This document shows positions 12,421 to 22,800 of a stretch of DNA of 64,000 nt, in pieces. The notes under the pieces were generated by a model. That model worked only from the letters and a program-made list of their open reading frames with translations. It was not told where the DNA came from and did not search any database. The translations under genes and the position numbers were made by a program. Within the stretch, counting starts at the first letter, position 1. Each line of letters starts with the position of its first letter. The DNA is from Budorcas taxicolor. Its lineage: Eukaryota > Chordata > Mammalia > Artiodactyla > Bovidae. The DNA is taken from NCBI RefSeq assembly GCF_023091745.1, contig NC_068935.1, positions 16,103,775 through 16,167,774 of the forward strand, in the 5' to 3' direction.

Positions 12421-12948
12421 TACACTGAAGGATGACAGGAGATGGAAAGAAGACGATGAGCTACAAAGACGTTCTCAGTAGGATCGGGTACTGGAGCATT
12501 GACAGAGTGACTAAAAGTGCAAGTCAGTGCGTGGGGGCACCAGCAACAGTGACTGCGGAGTGCCACAGGTTTGGCAGCAGAGGGTGACTTGTGCGAGGCA
12601 AAACTTGAAGCCCTAGTGGGCATATAAGCAGGGCTGCATGGCAGGCAGCTGGCAAAAGCACTGAAGCTTCAACGGCACGGTGATTGCACAAGGAGTTTTT
12701 GAAACAAGTTCTTCGGAACCATTCCAACAGGAATGAATGAGTATCTTTAGACTCAAAGCACTGACTAGATTATGCCTTTCCATACAGAATTCAACATTGT
12801 AAAAAATCATACAAAACCATAAAATGTGCATAAGGAAGTCCAATAAATTCTGATTTTTCCCACAAAAATCAGACATTTCAACTATCAAAAATATACATGA
12901 AAAGCTTTACTCCCAAATATCTCTGTTTGTCTCTCTCTCATAGCCTAC

Positions 12949-13213
12949 TGCTAAGTCACTTCAGTCGTGTCTGACTCTGTGTGACCCCATAGACGACAGC
13001 CCACCAGGCTCTCCTGTCCCTGGGATTCTCCAGGCAAGAACACTGGAGGGGGTTGCCATTTCCTTCTCCAATGCATGAAAGTGAAAAGTGAAAGTGAAGT
13101 TGCTCAGTCGTGTCTGACCCTCAGCAACCCCATGGACTGCAGCCCACCAGGCTCCTCGGTCCATGGGATTTTCCAGGCAAGAGTACTGGAGTGGGGTGCC
13201 ATCGCCTTCTCCG
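12949..13213 (-). mobile_element. Bov-A2 dimeric SINE, antisense
   Basis: Two Bov-A monomers in tandem joined by the CATGAAAGTGAAAAGTGAAA linker. Short CTCA(T/C)AGCCTA-like repeats lie at both ends. Confidence 0.9.
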
Positions 13214-13543
13214 CTCACAGCCTAAGAATGCCCTAAGAATGGCCTTGGTCTGTCTTTTGGAAACCTGAGATTGACTTCTGAGCCAGGTCCCAAGGCACAC
13301 AAAGACAGCAGGCTCATCACCTTATAATTATGCCTCATTTCTTGACCACAGAACAGCATTACTGATCACCTATTTAATTGATTAGAATTAGCCTCAAATG
13401 ATCTAGCTATTTTCAGAGAAAATTCCCTTAAAGGGTAAAGATTTGCTCTTATTTAAGACATGAGGGCATTACAAAAAATTTCACCCTATCTTACACAATA
13501 CACAAAGATAAATTCCAAATGGATTAAATCCAGTTTCACAAGT

Positions 13544-14414
13544 GAGTTAGTGAGTGAAAGTCACTCAGTTCAGTTCAGTTCAGTCGCTCAGTCATGTCTG
13601 ACTCTTTGCGACCCCATGAATCACAGCACGCCAGGCCTCCCTGTCCATCACCAACTCCCAGAGTTCACTCAAACTCACGTCCATCAAGTCGGTGGTGCCA
13701 TCCAGCCATCTCATCCTCGGTCGTCCCCTTCTCCTCCTGCCCCCAATCCCTCCCAGCATCAGAGTCTTTTCCAATGAGTCAGCTCTTCCCATGAGGTGGC
13801 CAAAGTATTGGAGTTTCAGCTTCAACATCAGTCCTTCCAATGAACACCCAGGACTGATCTTCAGAATGGACTGGTTGGATCTCCTTGCAGTCCAAGGGAC
13901 TCTCAAGAGTCTTCTCCAACACCACAGTTCAAAAGCATCAATTCTTCAGCACTCAGCTTTCTTCATAGTCCGACTCTCACATCCATACAAGACCACTGGA
14001 AAAACCATAGCCTTGACTAGACAGACCTTTGTTGGCAAAGTAATGTCTCTGCTTTGAATATGCTATCTAGGTTGGTCATAACTTTCCTTCCAAGGAGTAA
14101 GTGTCTTTTAATTTCATGGCTGCAATCACCATCTGCAGTGATTTTGGAGCCCAAAAAAATAAAGTCTGACACTGTTTCCACTGTTTCCCCATCTGTTTCC
14201 TATGAAGTGATGGGACCAGATGCCATGATCTTAGTTTTCTGAATGTTGAGCTTTAAGCCAACTTTTTCACTCTCTCACTTTCATCAAGAGTTGTGCCCAA
14301 TTCTTTGCAACCCCATGGACTGTATAGTCCATGGGATTCTCCAGGCCAGAATACTGGAGTGGGTAGCCTTTCCCTTCTCCAGGGGATCTTCCCAACCCAA
14401 AGATCGAACCCAGG
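13544..14414 (-). mobile_element. Chimeric insertion: truncated Bov-tA joined to BovB 3' end, antisense
   Basis: In the element's own direction (minus strand) a Bov-tA body lacking most of its tRNA head (14414-14292) runs straight into BovB ORF2 sequence (14291-13561), which ends normally in the TCAGTTCAGT tail. The BovB part encodes the ORF2 C terminus with several breaks. An 8-bp TCACAAGT direct repeat lies on both sides (13536-13543 and 14415-14422), which suggests that the two parts arrived together. Confidence 0.75.
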
Positions 14415-14786
14415 TCACAAGTTTGTTCATTTAACAAAAAAAGAATAGACAGGAATCCCTGCCCTCTTGAAACTTACTTTCTGATTAGGTGAAAAAGTAA
14501 ACTGCAAGTAAGCTGTATAGTATGTTTGACATTAATGAGTGCTGTGAAAAAAGGAAAAGCTAGTAGGCGTTGGAAAGTCTGGAGTGGGGTAAGCTGCAGT
14601 TTTAAATTGTGTGAACAAGGGAGATGTTGAAAACTGACATTTGAGCAAAGACTTGAAGATGAGGGAGTTTGCCCTGTTGATATCTGGGGCTAGAGTGTCA
14701 GAGACAGAGGCAACTGCCAGTGAAAATGCCCTAAAAAGTGGGAGCATACCTGGCTGGATTGGATGGTCAACACAAAGAACAGTTAG

Positions 14787-14935
14787 GGGCTTCCCAGGTG
14801 GTTCAGTGGTTAGGCCTCTGCACTCCTCCTGTAGGGGGCATGGGTTTGATCCCTGGTTGGGGAACTAAGATCCCATATCCACCTTAGCCAAAAAATTTTA
14901 ATAGTAATAATTAATGTCTTAAAAAAAGAAGAGCA
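14787..14935 (+). mobile_element. CHR-type SINE, sense
   Basis: GGCTTCCCAGGTGGTTCAGT head, CTGGTTGGGGAACTAAGATC body and an A-rich tail to about 14935. Confidence 0.85.
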
Positions 14936-14987
14936 GGTTGCTGGAGCAGAATGATAGAGGGAAGAATGGTAGGAGATAAGGTTGGCA

Positions 14988-15134
14988 GAGGATGAGATGG
15001 CTAGACAGCATCACCGACGCAATAGACATGAATTTGAGCAAACTCCAGGAGATAGTGAAGGACAGGGAAGCCTGTTGTGCTGTAGTGCCTGGGGTCACAA
15101 AGAGTTGGACACGACTTAGTAACTGACCAACAAC
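14988..15134 (+). mobile_element. BovB LINE 3' end, short, sense
   Basis: GAGGATGAGATGGCTAGACA through GGGTCACAAAGAGTTGGACA, the last part of BovB ORF2, ending ACTGACCAACAACAA. Confidence 0.8.
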
Positions 15135-15529
15135 AAAGTTATTATTGTTTTAAAGACTTTGACTTTTATTCTGAGAGAAATTGGGAACTACTGGAGGATC
15201 TTGAGCAAAAGTGAGATGTGATCTGACTTGCACAGAAAAGAATCATTCCAGTTGCTGTGGAATAGACGATGGCGACGAGGCAAAAGCAGGTAGACCAGCT
15301 AGGGGCCATTGCAGCGAGCCAGGTAATTGACGCTGGTGACTCAGAGTCAGATGGTAACAGTTAAAGTGGGAAAAGTGGCCGGAGCCTGGGAATATTTTGG
15401 ACATGGACCCAAAAAGAATCTGCTGATGAATTAGATGTACATGAGGGAAGGAGAGGAGTCAAGGATAACACAAGGCTATTGGCCTGAGGAAGAGGAAGGA
15501 GAGAATTCCCATAACTGAAAGATGGGACA

Positions 15530-16520
15530 AAATTATAGAAGCATTAGAAGAAAATATAATATTTTAATATTTACATAATAATATATAATAATATTTCTAT
15601 AATCTTAGATTGGAAATGTAAGTCTTGGATTTCTTAAAGAAGACATGAAACTTGGAAGCTACAAAGAAAAGATTGCTAGATTTAACTACTGCAAAATGCA
15701 AAAGTCTTTATAGTAAAAGACAGTGTTTTTTAAAAAGTGATAGACTGGAAGGAAATATTTATAATGTATATACCAAACTCAGGTTAAAATTCATAACTGT
15801 AAAGAGTACTTCTGCAATATGAAAAGAAAACTCAAGTGGGAAAATGGTATAAGGTCATAAAACAAGCAATTTACAAGAAAAAGTATACCAGTTAGGCCAA
15901 CAAATCTATGAAAAGAGGCTCAACCTAATTAGAGAAATACAAATTTAAATAGCAATGCAATACCAGTTTTCAGCCGTGATATTAATAAAATTAAAAGACT
16001 GATAAATCTCATTGTTGACAAGGCCATGGAGAAACAGGCACTCTCATACACTTTTAACAGAGGTGTAGATTTGTAAAGAATTTCTGGTGAGCAATTTTTC
16101 ATAATAAACCAAAAATTAAAATGTTCATACCCTTTGATCATCCAGCAGTTTCATTTCTAGGTACCTAATCTAGAGAAATAATCACATAAGTGGGCAGAGA
16201 TCCAAGCAAAAGGAAGTTCATTTCACCATTGTTTATAAGACGTTTGTTTTAAAGACTGGAAATGGCCCAAGAATTCCCCATTAGGAGAATGTTAAAATAA
16301 GTTGTGGTACATTCATACTATGAACTATCATATGGCCTTAAAAGAGATAAGATAGCTCTGTAGATGTAGCTGTGCATGGTGACATAAACAGAGAACAAAA
16401 ATGCTTCCGGGGGGGCGGGGAAGCGACTTACAGAACAATCTATGATTACCTTTCCTTTAAAAAACCCACCGCGTGCCTGTATGTAAATTCATAGAAAGGC
16501 TGAGAAAAATGCAAAACTCC
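15530..16520 (+). mobile_element. Old L1 ORF2 3' part, sense
   Basis: Frame-broken L1 ORF2 end. Recognisable segments include CTACTGCAAAATGCAAAAGT, the GAAAAGAGGCTCAACCTAAT area, and TGGTACATTCATACTATGAA. Heavily diverged, so older than the bovine L1 copies. Confidence 0.7.
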
Positions 16521-16779
16521 CATTGCTTGTGATCATGGCATGATCACGTGGTTGAGAGAATGGGGCTTTCTATGCAGGTGAGAGAATGGGGCTTGCTTTT
16601 TATCCTCTGTATGCCTCTTTGTTCTTTGATATCCCTTCACAAGCAAAATGTATTACTTTTGTAATTTTTAAGTATAAAAATGAGGGAAAAATCAGATACT
16701 GCCCATTTCTGAATGTTCCCAAGGAAGAACCCTGGAGGCAGTAGCATGTTTGTTACTATATATTCACACTGGGCCACTG

Positions 16780-16990
16780 TGCATTGTGACGGGAGGGACA
16801 GCATCAAATGCGTGTTATGCGGCCTTGGGAAAGACACATTTCTGAGCCTCCATTTTCTTATGTACAGAATGTAGATAATACCTGCTGTATCTATTTTACT
16901 GTTAGTTGTGAAGATAAAATGGAAAAACAGTTTTAAAAATTGTGAAGCTCTGTAAAACTGTGCAAGATATTTGATAATATTTCATGTCCC
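16780..16990 (+). repeat. MIR SINE, sense
   Basis: CCTTGGGAAAGACACATTTC, then GAGCCTCCATTTTCTTATGT, then GTTGTGAAGATAAAATGG follow the MIR order. Confidence 0.65.
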
Positions 16991-17369
16991 AGTTAATGAC
17001 TTGCTTCTTCTGAGCGATAGTCAGTGATACAAAATTCAGTCCAAAGTGGAAACTTTATCTCTTAGAGTTTATTTTCACCTACCTGTCCAAGTTAGGTCAC
17101 ACATAGCAGCAGTGCAGGCATTTTACTTAAATCCTCTAGAGTATTTTGTGTTTGTATGCGAGATTCTGGCCGATGCTGTGGGATTTTAGCAACAGCTTTA
17201 AGCCAACACTTCCTCTCCCCATCTCAGGGTCAACCATCTTGGATATACTGAATTAATTAACAGGGTCTTCTTAGCACTTGCTTTATGCTTAGCACTCCCC
17301 TGTAGGTGGGAGGCCAGACATTCAGGTTTGCCTGGGACTGTCATGATTTATACTATCTGTCCCATGTAA
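16991..17369. other. Intergenic; nothing recognised
   Basis: No coding, RNA or recent-repeat signal seen. Confidence 0.5.
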
Positions 17370-17507
17370 TTGGAGAAGAAAATGGCAACCCACTCTAGTG
17401 TTCTTGACTGGAGAATCCCATGGACAGAGGAGCCTGGCTGGCTACAATCCATGGTTTCGCAAAGAGTTGGATATGACCGAGTGACTAAGCATAGCACAGC
17501 ACAAGAC
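17370..17507 (+). mobile_element. Bov-A SINE monomer, sense
   Basis: GGAGAAGAAAATGGCAACCC through GAGTGACTAAGCATAGCACA, the Bov-A body without a tRNA head. Confidence 0.85.
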
Positions 17508-18089
17508 ACTCCCTTAGGGAAGCCTAGGTACCCAAAGGACCAGTAGACCATGTGGGCAGCAGCGGGGTGGGGGTAGAAGGGAAGGTGGGTGACAAAGACA
17601 TGTAATAGTTATTTGGGGAAAAAAGCATTGCCTTGCACTCAACCTGTGTCTTGGGAAAGGAAAGGAATGTTCTTTCTCTGCCACTTGCAGCTCTTTCTTC
17701 TACTCCCCTACCCTGTATTGCCCAGCATCCAGAATTCAAGCCAGTGCTAGACTATGCTCTGTGTAGGTTTGGGAACAAGACTTCATTTAAGCATTGCTTT
17801 AGCAGGAAATGTGTACTCTTGGATTAAACAATGGGCTAACCAATACATTTTGGGACACGCTCATTCTTAAGTTGGGAACTGCCTGCGTAAGACCTGGTCC
17901 CCATGCTGGAGGGGCTCATAGACAGTTGATTTAGGGGAGACTTCATTAATACATAGACTACTGAAGACTAATCTGGTACCAACTGAGGGTATTGGGTTTA
18001 AGTATAATACAGGTTTATCCAAGAGGGAGCCCAGAGAGAGGCGGTTTGTGGGCTCTTCAAAATTTTCACATAGGACAGTATGACTGATC
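17508..18089. other. Intergenic; nothing recognised
   Basis: Unique-looking sequence. Small open frames on both strands show no domain or splice context. Confidence 0.45.
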
Positions 18090-18720
18090 TGTGCTAAGAA
18101 TATGCTTAGATAGCAAGAGGAAGGAGAAAGTTCTAAGTAGGGATCGAGTTCACTGGAAGCCAAGGTTTGGCATCAGACATGAGCATAGACAGGGAATGCT
18201 TCGAGAAGTTATGATATGTGATGAGAGCAAATGGCTCTCTGAGGAGTGGTGGGAAGTTCGCTTGGCTGAGATGAGATGGTGTCAGATGCTTTCTGTAACT
18301 TAAAGTTCATGAAACATATCACTGCGATTTGCCCATATTTCATGTGATTGAACACTCCTTGGGGCAATAACTTCTGACAGCATTTTTCAGGTGGACGATT
18401 TAACATGACTCAAATTCAGGTGAGGCATGGGCAAGATCTTAGAAGGTTGGGAATCCAAATTAAGGACTTTGGACTTGATGAAAGAGTCCCTTATAGTGTC
18501 ATTGAAGATGCTTGATCAGGGTTGGAACACTGACATGTGGCTGGTACAGAGACTGAAGGAGAAAGGAGTCAGGGGGCCCATTTAGGAAGCTGCTACAGTA
18601 GGCCAGGGGTGGAGACCTGAGTACCTGGACCAGGATGGAAGGAACAAATCTGAGAACCATAGTAGAGACGGAAACACCAGGATTTAGAGATTGCAAGGGA
18701 AGAGCCAAGGAGGTCCGTAT
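18090..18720 (+). repeat. Old interspersed repeat, diverged copy of the unnamed family
   Basis: Contains the CAAGATCTTAGAAGGTTGGG, AAGGACTTTGGACTTGATGA and GGAAGCTGCTACAGTAGGCC segments that parallel the 15160-15330 part of the better copy. Confidence 0.4.
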
Positions 18721-18927
18721 GTATCTCAGGGTTAGTTAAGCATGAGGGCAACTTTGTTAAATGCTCATGTTCAGTTGAAGGCTTCTCACTTGTGCAGCCT
18801 GCCATTCCCTTCTAGTGAAACCCCTTTCTAAGTTAACCCTGTGGCACCTATTCAGTATCCTAATTCTGCAAAAATTCAGACTCATCCAGTGGAAATCTTA
18901 GCTCATTTATTTACTCACCTCATTTTG

Positions 18928-19150
18928 CAAAATTGCTCGTTTGTGCTCAGTTGTGTCTGACTCTGCGACCCCATGGACTGTAGCCCTCAAGTCTCCTCTA
19001 TCCATTTTCCAGGTAAGAATACTGGAATGGGTTACCATTTCCTCCTCCAGTGGATCTTCCTGACCCAGGGATCGAACATGCATATCCTGCATTGCAGGCA
19101 GATTCTTTACCTGCTGAGCCATCAGGCAAGCCCAACCAATTTGCAAAATT
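18928..19150 (-). mobile_element. Bov-tA SINE, antisense, with TSD
   Basis: Full Bov-tA (about 18940-19133) between TTTGCAAAATT repeats. It lies about 0.5 kb upstream of the VSIG1 promoter motifs and is the nearest recent insertion to that promoter. Confidence 0.9.
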
Positions 19151-19651
19151 AGGCAAATGAATAAATGCTACAAGGTTTCTAACTTGGAAGACAAAAAAAC
19201 ATGCAATTCACTCTACTACTAGGGCTTCAAAAAAGTGTGATGTGTCCAGAGTTTGTTCACATAGAAACTGGATGCTTTCTTGCTTCATGTCCCCTGTGCC
19301 CTTCCTGTGAACCCTGTCTCCTGAGAAAATCTTAGAACATTAATTTGCTAACTTAATTTGTAAAAGGTTAGTGCATCAATGCCATAAGGCATTTGTGGAA
19401 ATATTTGAAATTAATTAACCTTGTCAACTTTTATTTATATAGGTTCTCTTCCAATTATATCTTTTCCCCTCAAGTGTAACTTTTTAATAAGATTAATTTT
19501 AAACAATAAAACTTAGGAATCTGTGTACAGAGAACTTTAAGAATTTAAATATGTGGGTTTATCATTAACACAGTAGCAAATATATCGAGGAACCACGCCC
19601 CATGAAAAACATTTCAAAGAAACACACGTCTGCTCTGAGAAAGGTCTGTAA

Positions 19652-19703
19652 CCAATAAGTAAACCCCAAGAAGCTTGTTTGCTTGGTGATGCCGGCAGAT
19701 AAG
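19652..19703 (+). promoter_or_regulatory. VSIG1: Candidate VSIG1 proximal promoter elements (CCAAT, FOXA-like, GATA)
   Basis: About 100-150 bp upstream of the start codon there is a CCAAT box (19652-19656), a forkhead-type TGTTTGC (19676-19682) and an AGATAAG GATA site (19697-19703). No TATA box is visible at a suitable distance and the area is not a CpG island. FOXA and GATA factors drive many foregut genes, which would fit stomach expression, but these are motif matches only. Confidence 0.35.
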
Positions 19704-19801
19704 CCTGGCAAACCTCGGTGTGACTGAAGAAGTCAGTTTGAGACTCAGCCTAGCCCAGGCAAGCTACTGGACCTTGACTGCGCTCAGCGAACCTCAGCAC
19801 A
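19704..19801 (+). other. VSIG1: Probable VSIG1 5' UTR
   Basis: This repeat-free stretch lies between the candidate promoter motifs and the start codon. The transcript start cannot be fixed from sequence, so the left edge is a guess. I see no in-frame upstream ATG that would obviously compete. Confidence 0.4.
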
Positions 19802-19850
19802 ATGGGGTTAACATTTTGGAAGCTGTTTCTGATTCTCAACTGCCTTGCAG
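19802..19850 (+). CDS. VSIG1: VSIG1 coding exon 1 (start codon, signal peptide)
   Basis: ATG at 19802 opens MGLTFWKLFLILNCLA, a typical hydrophobic signal-peptide core matching the start of human VSIG1. The exon ends in phase 1, splitting Gly17, at a strong donor (GTAAGA at 19851). The context around the ATG (A at -3 relative to the A of ATG is C; G at +4) is moderate. The split of the signal peptide from the Ig domain by a phase-1 intron is standard for this superfamily. Confidence 0.95.
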
Positions 19851-22800
19851 GTAAGAGGAGTCGGATCTCCAGCCGACCGAAGATCACTGGGAATGGAGTT
19901 TCCTTTTAAACCGAAATTGCATTTTTTTTTTTTTTACATAGAATATTCCCCTCCTGTGCTTAAAAGGAACTATATTAGTGTGCTGAGTAAAATAATTTTC
20001 AGAAAACTTGCCTAGCAAATATGTGCTCTGATATTTTGGGAACCCAGGCTGTAAATAGAATTGTTTTATGTAGCTTCTGAATTAGAATCCCACCCCCCAA
20101 TTGCAGTATCTTTCTTTTAACAGCTGGAAGGTTGAACAGATGAATTTACTCAGAAGCTGAAGTTTGTGCCAAGGATACTTTTTTCCCTCTGTTTTACTTG
20201 ACCATTTCCTTCAAATTCATTTTGATCGATTTGCTAAACCTGGCTGGGAGCGCCTGTCATGCTTAACTATCTAACATTTCCTAAGAATTGTACTTTTCAA
20301 AATACGTGAGTAATTTATCGTTGCACACAATATGGGTGTTTTTAGGGGTTTGAGCAAAACAAAATCATTTTTAGAGTCAAATCCTAATATTGGTAGACCC
20401 AGGAGAGATCACTAATTCAGAAAAATCCCTTGGTTAGTTTTTTCAGATACCAGATGTATTTTGAATCTCCTCTCATGATAAATTAGATCCATGGTAGATT
20501 CAATAAGATTGTTTATCCGAGAAATGTCTTTGCAACCCCATGGACTATACAGTCCATGGAATTCTCTAGGCCAGAATACTGGAGTGGGTAGCCTTTCCCT
20601 TCTCCAGGGGATCTTCCCAACCCAGGGATCAAACCCAGGTCTCCCACATTGCAGGCGGATTCTTTATCAGCTGAGCCACAAGGGAAGCCCTAAGTAATAT
20701 TAGGCAGTTATTAGAATGAGGTTTACTAAGCATATTTAACAACATAAGAAAATGTTCAAGATAAAATACTAAGTGAAAAGCAGGATATACCCACGTGCCT
20801 AGAATAAATTCTTAGAAAGTTATGTACCAAACTGTTCATGATGATTACCTCTGGCTAATGGGATTATAGATGATTTTAATCTTATTCCCCAGCCTTTTCA
20901 TATTTTCTATGGTTTCTACAGAGAACACTGTATTACACTATTTTTATCATCAGAAATGTTACTTTTCAAAACTAGATGATATTTAGTAATAATTCTCTAA
21001 ATGTTCATTGCTAAATGTTTAAGCAGACATGTTCTGTGGAGTTACCAGAAGGCAATACTACGTTTATCCAGTGATCTAGCCAGGACTTAGAGCTGGAAAA
21101 AGCTGCCTTTCTCAATTTCCATCCTGGTGGGAACATATGTTCCTATTTTCCCTTTCCTCCAGGAATATTCATTTTAAACCTTAACTTTAGACAGTGAAAG
21201 TCTTTGTCCCTTTTAAAGAGATTCCAGTCACTAGCTAATTGGGTCGCCATGGGCCTTCTACAGCAACCTCTAAAATCACACCTGTAGTCAACACCTACTT
21301 CCCTCTCTGAGGCCTAACTCCGGCCTATACTAGATACCCATTTTGGAACAGTTACAAGAGTGGCTTCTACTATAACTAATGTAGATACAATTTTTACTGA
21401 TTATAAGTGTAATGTATGGTCTTTGTAGACAGTTGGAAATATGGAAACATATAAATAAGAAAATAAAAGTCACCAGAATCTTATCAGAGATTCTGGTGAA
21501 TTTCTGATTTTTTTTCCTCTTGCAAGTAAATAGTATATTACAGAATTGAGTTTATATCTTGTATACAATATTTTTATTGTTTAAAAACTTACTTAGATGA
21601 TCTTGGGATCTTACTTGATTGTGACTTTCTGAACAAAGCCCAGAGTTACCAATAAATATTTCAGAGCCTTTATTTTTAAGTTACTGTCTAACTGATTTTG
21701 CTAATGCATAGTGTACATAGATAATCTAGCTGGCCCAACAAAATGTGGTAGTGTCAGTCTAGCAGATAGAATGGAAATATGGTACAATATATTGTTGTTT
21801 GCAGTGCTTACACATGTATGGAAGTCAGAGAAAGAATTCAGTAAGCTATGCCTGGTATTAGTAGTGTCCATCAGTCGATCCAGAAATGGCTGTGAGGCAG
21901 CTGGTAGTGTTTCCATCAATGTGCAATTTGATGTGTTATCTGAACTTGTTTCCTGGTCAGGAAGAATGTCACATTTTTGGTGTCAAGCATGGTGCTTGGC
22001 ACATAGTGGGCACATAGGAAATGTTTACTGAAAATGAATTACCTTCTGAAATCCTGCCATTTGTGACATGGATGGGCCTTAAGGACATTATGCTAAGTGA
22101 GATAAGTCAAAGAAAGACAAACACTGTATGATCTCACTCATATGTGGAATCTGAAAAAACAGCAACCTGAATTCATGGAAACCGAGAGTATAGTGGTGGT
22201 TACCAGGGATGGTGGCTGTGGGATAATGGGGGTGATGTTGATCAAATGGTACAAACTTTCAGTTAGAAGGTGAGTAAGAACTAGGGATCTAATGTACAGC
22301 ATGATGACTATAATTGACAATACTGTGTACTTGAAAGTTATTTAGAGAGTAGATCTTAAATATTGTCACCACAAAAAAGAAATGGTAATTATGTGATGTG
22401 ATGAAAGTGTTAGTTAATGCTTTGGTGGTAATCATTTTGCAATATATGTCAAATCAACACTTTGTACAGCTTAAACTTTTACAATGTTATATGTAAATTA
22501 TATTCAGAGAATAAAGGTAGAAAAACAAAAGAGTGAGTTACCTTCTCAAACCCCAAACATTCAGAAATGATTTTCACATACATATATAAAATGCATTTTT
22601 GGAAAACTAAGCAAGACAGATTCTATTTTAATGAAAGCCTTTCTACTGACTTCTAAGGAAGTCAGGTATATTCCACTTCAGGAAAATAATTTTATTGAAA
22701 AAGTCTTCAAAAAGTTCAAGCATATCATTTTAGATGCTTGTAGTATAGTCACCTGTTTGAAAGATATGTTAATATTGTTTGCATTTTCACAAGGTATGTG

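Larger units (their letters stand above)
14440..15500 (+). repeat. Old interspersed repeat, longest copy of the unnamed family, with two later insertions
   Basis: Text such as AATCCCTGCCCTCTTGAAAC at the start and GAGAGGAGTCAAGGATAACA at the end defines the longest copy in the window. A CHR SINE (14787-14935) and a BovB end (14988-15134) interrupt it. Confidence 0.5.

Noticed and set aside
1..19650. Possible TEX13B or MID2 exon upstream of VSIG1, expected from human gene order
   Set aside because: No exon of either gene could be recognised; they are probably left of the window.
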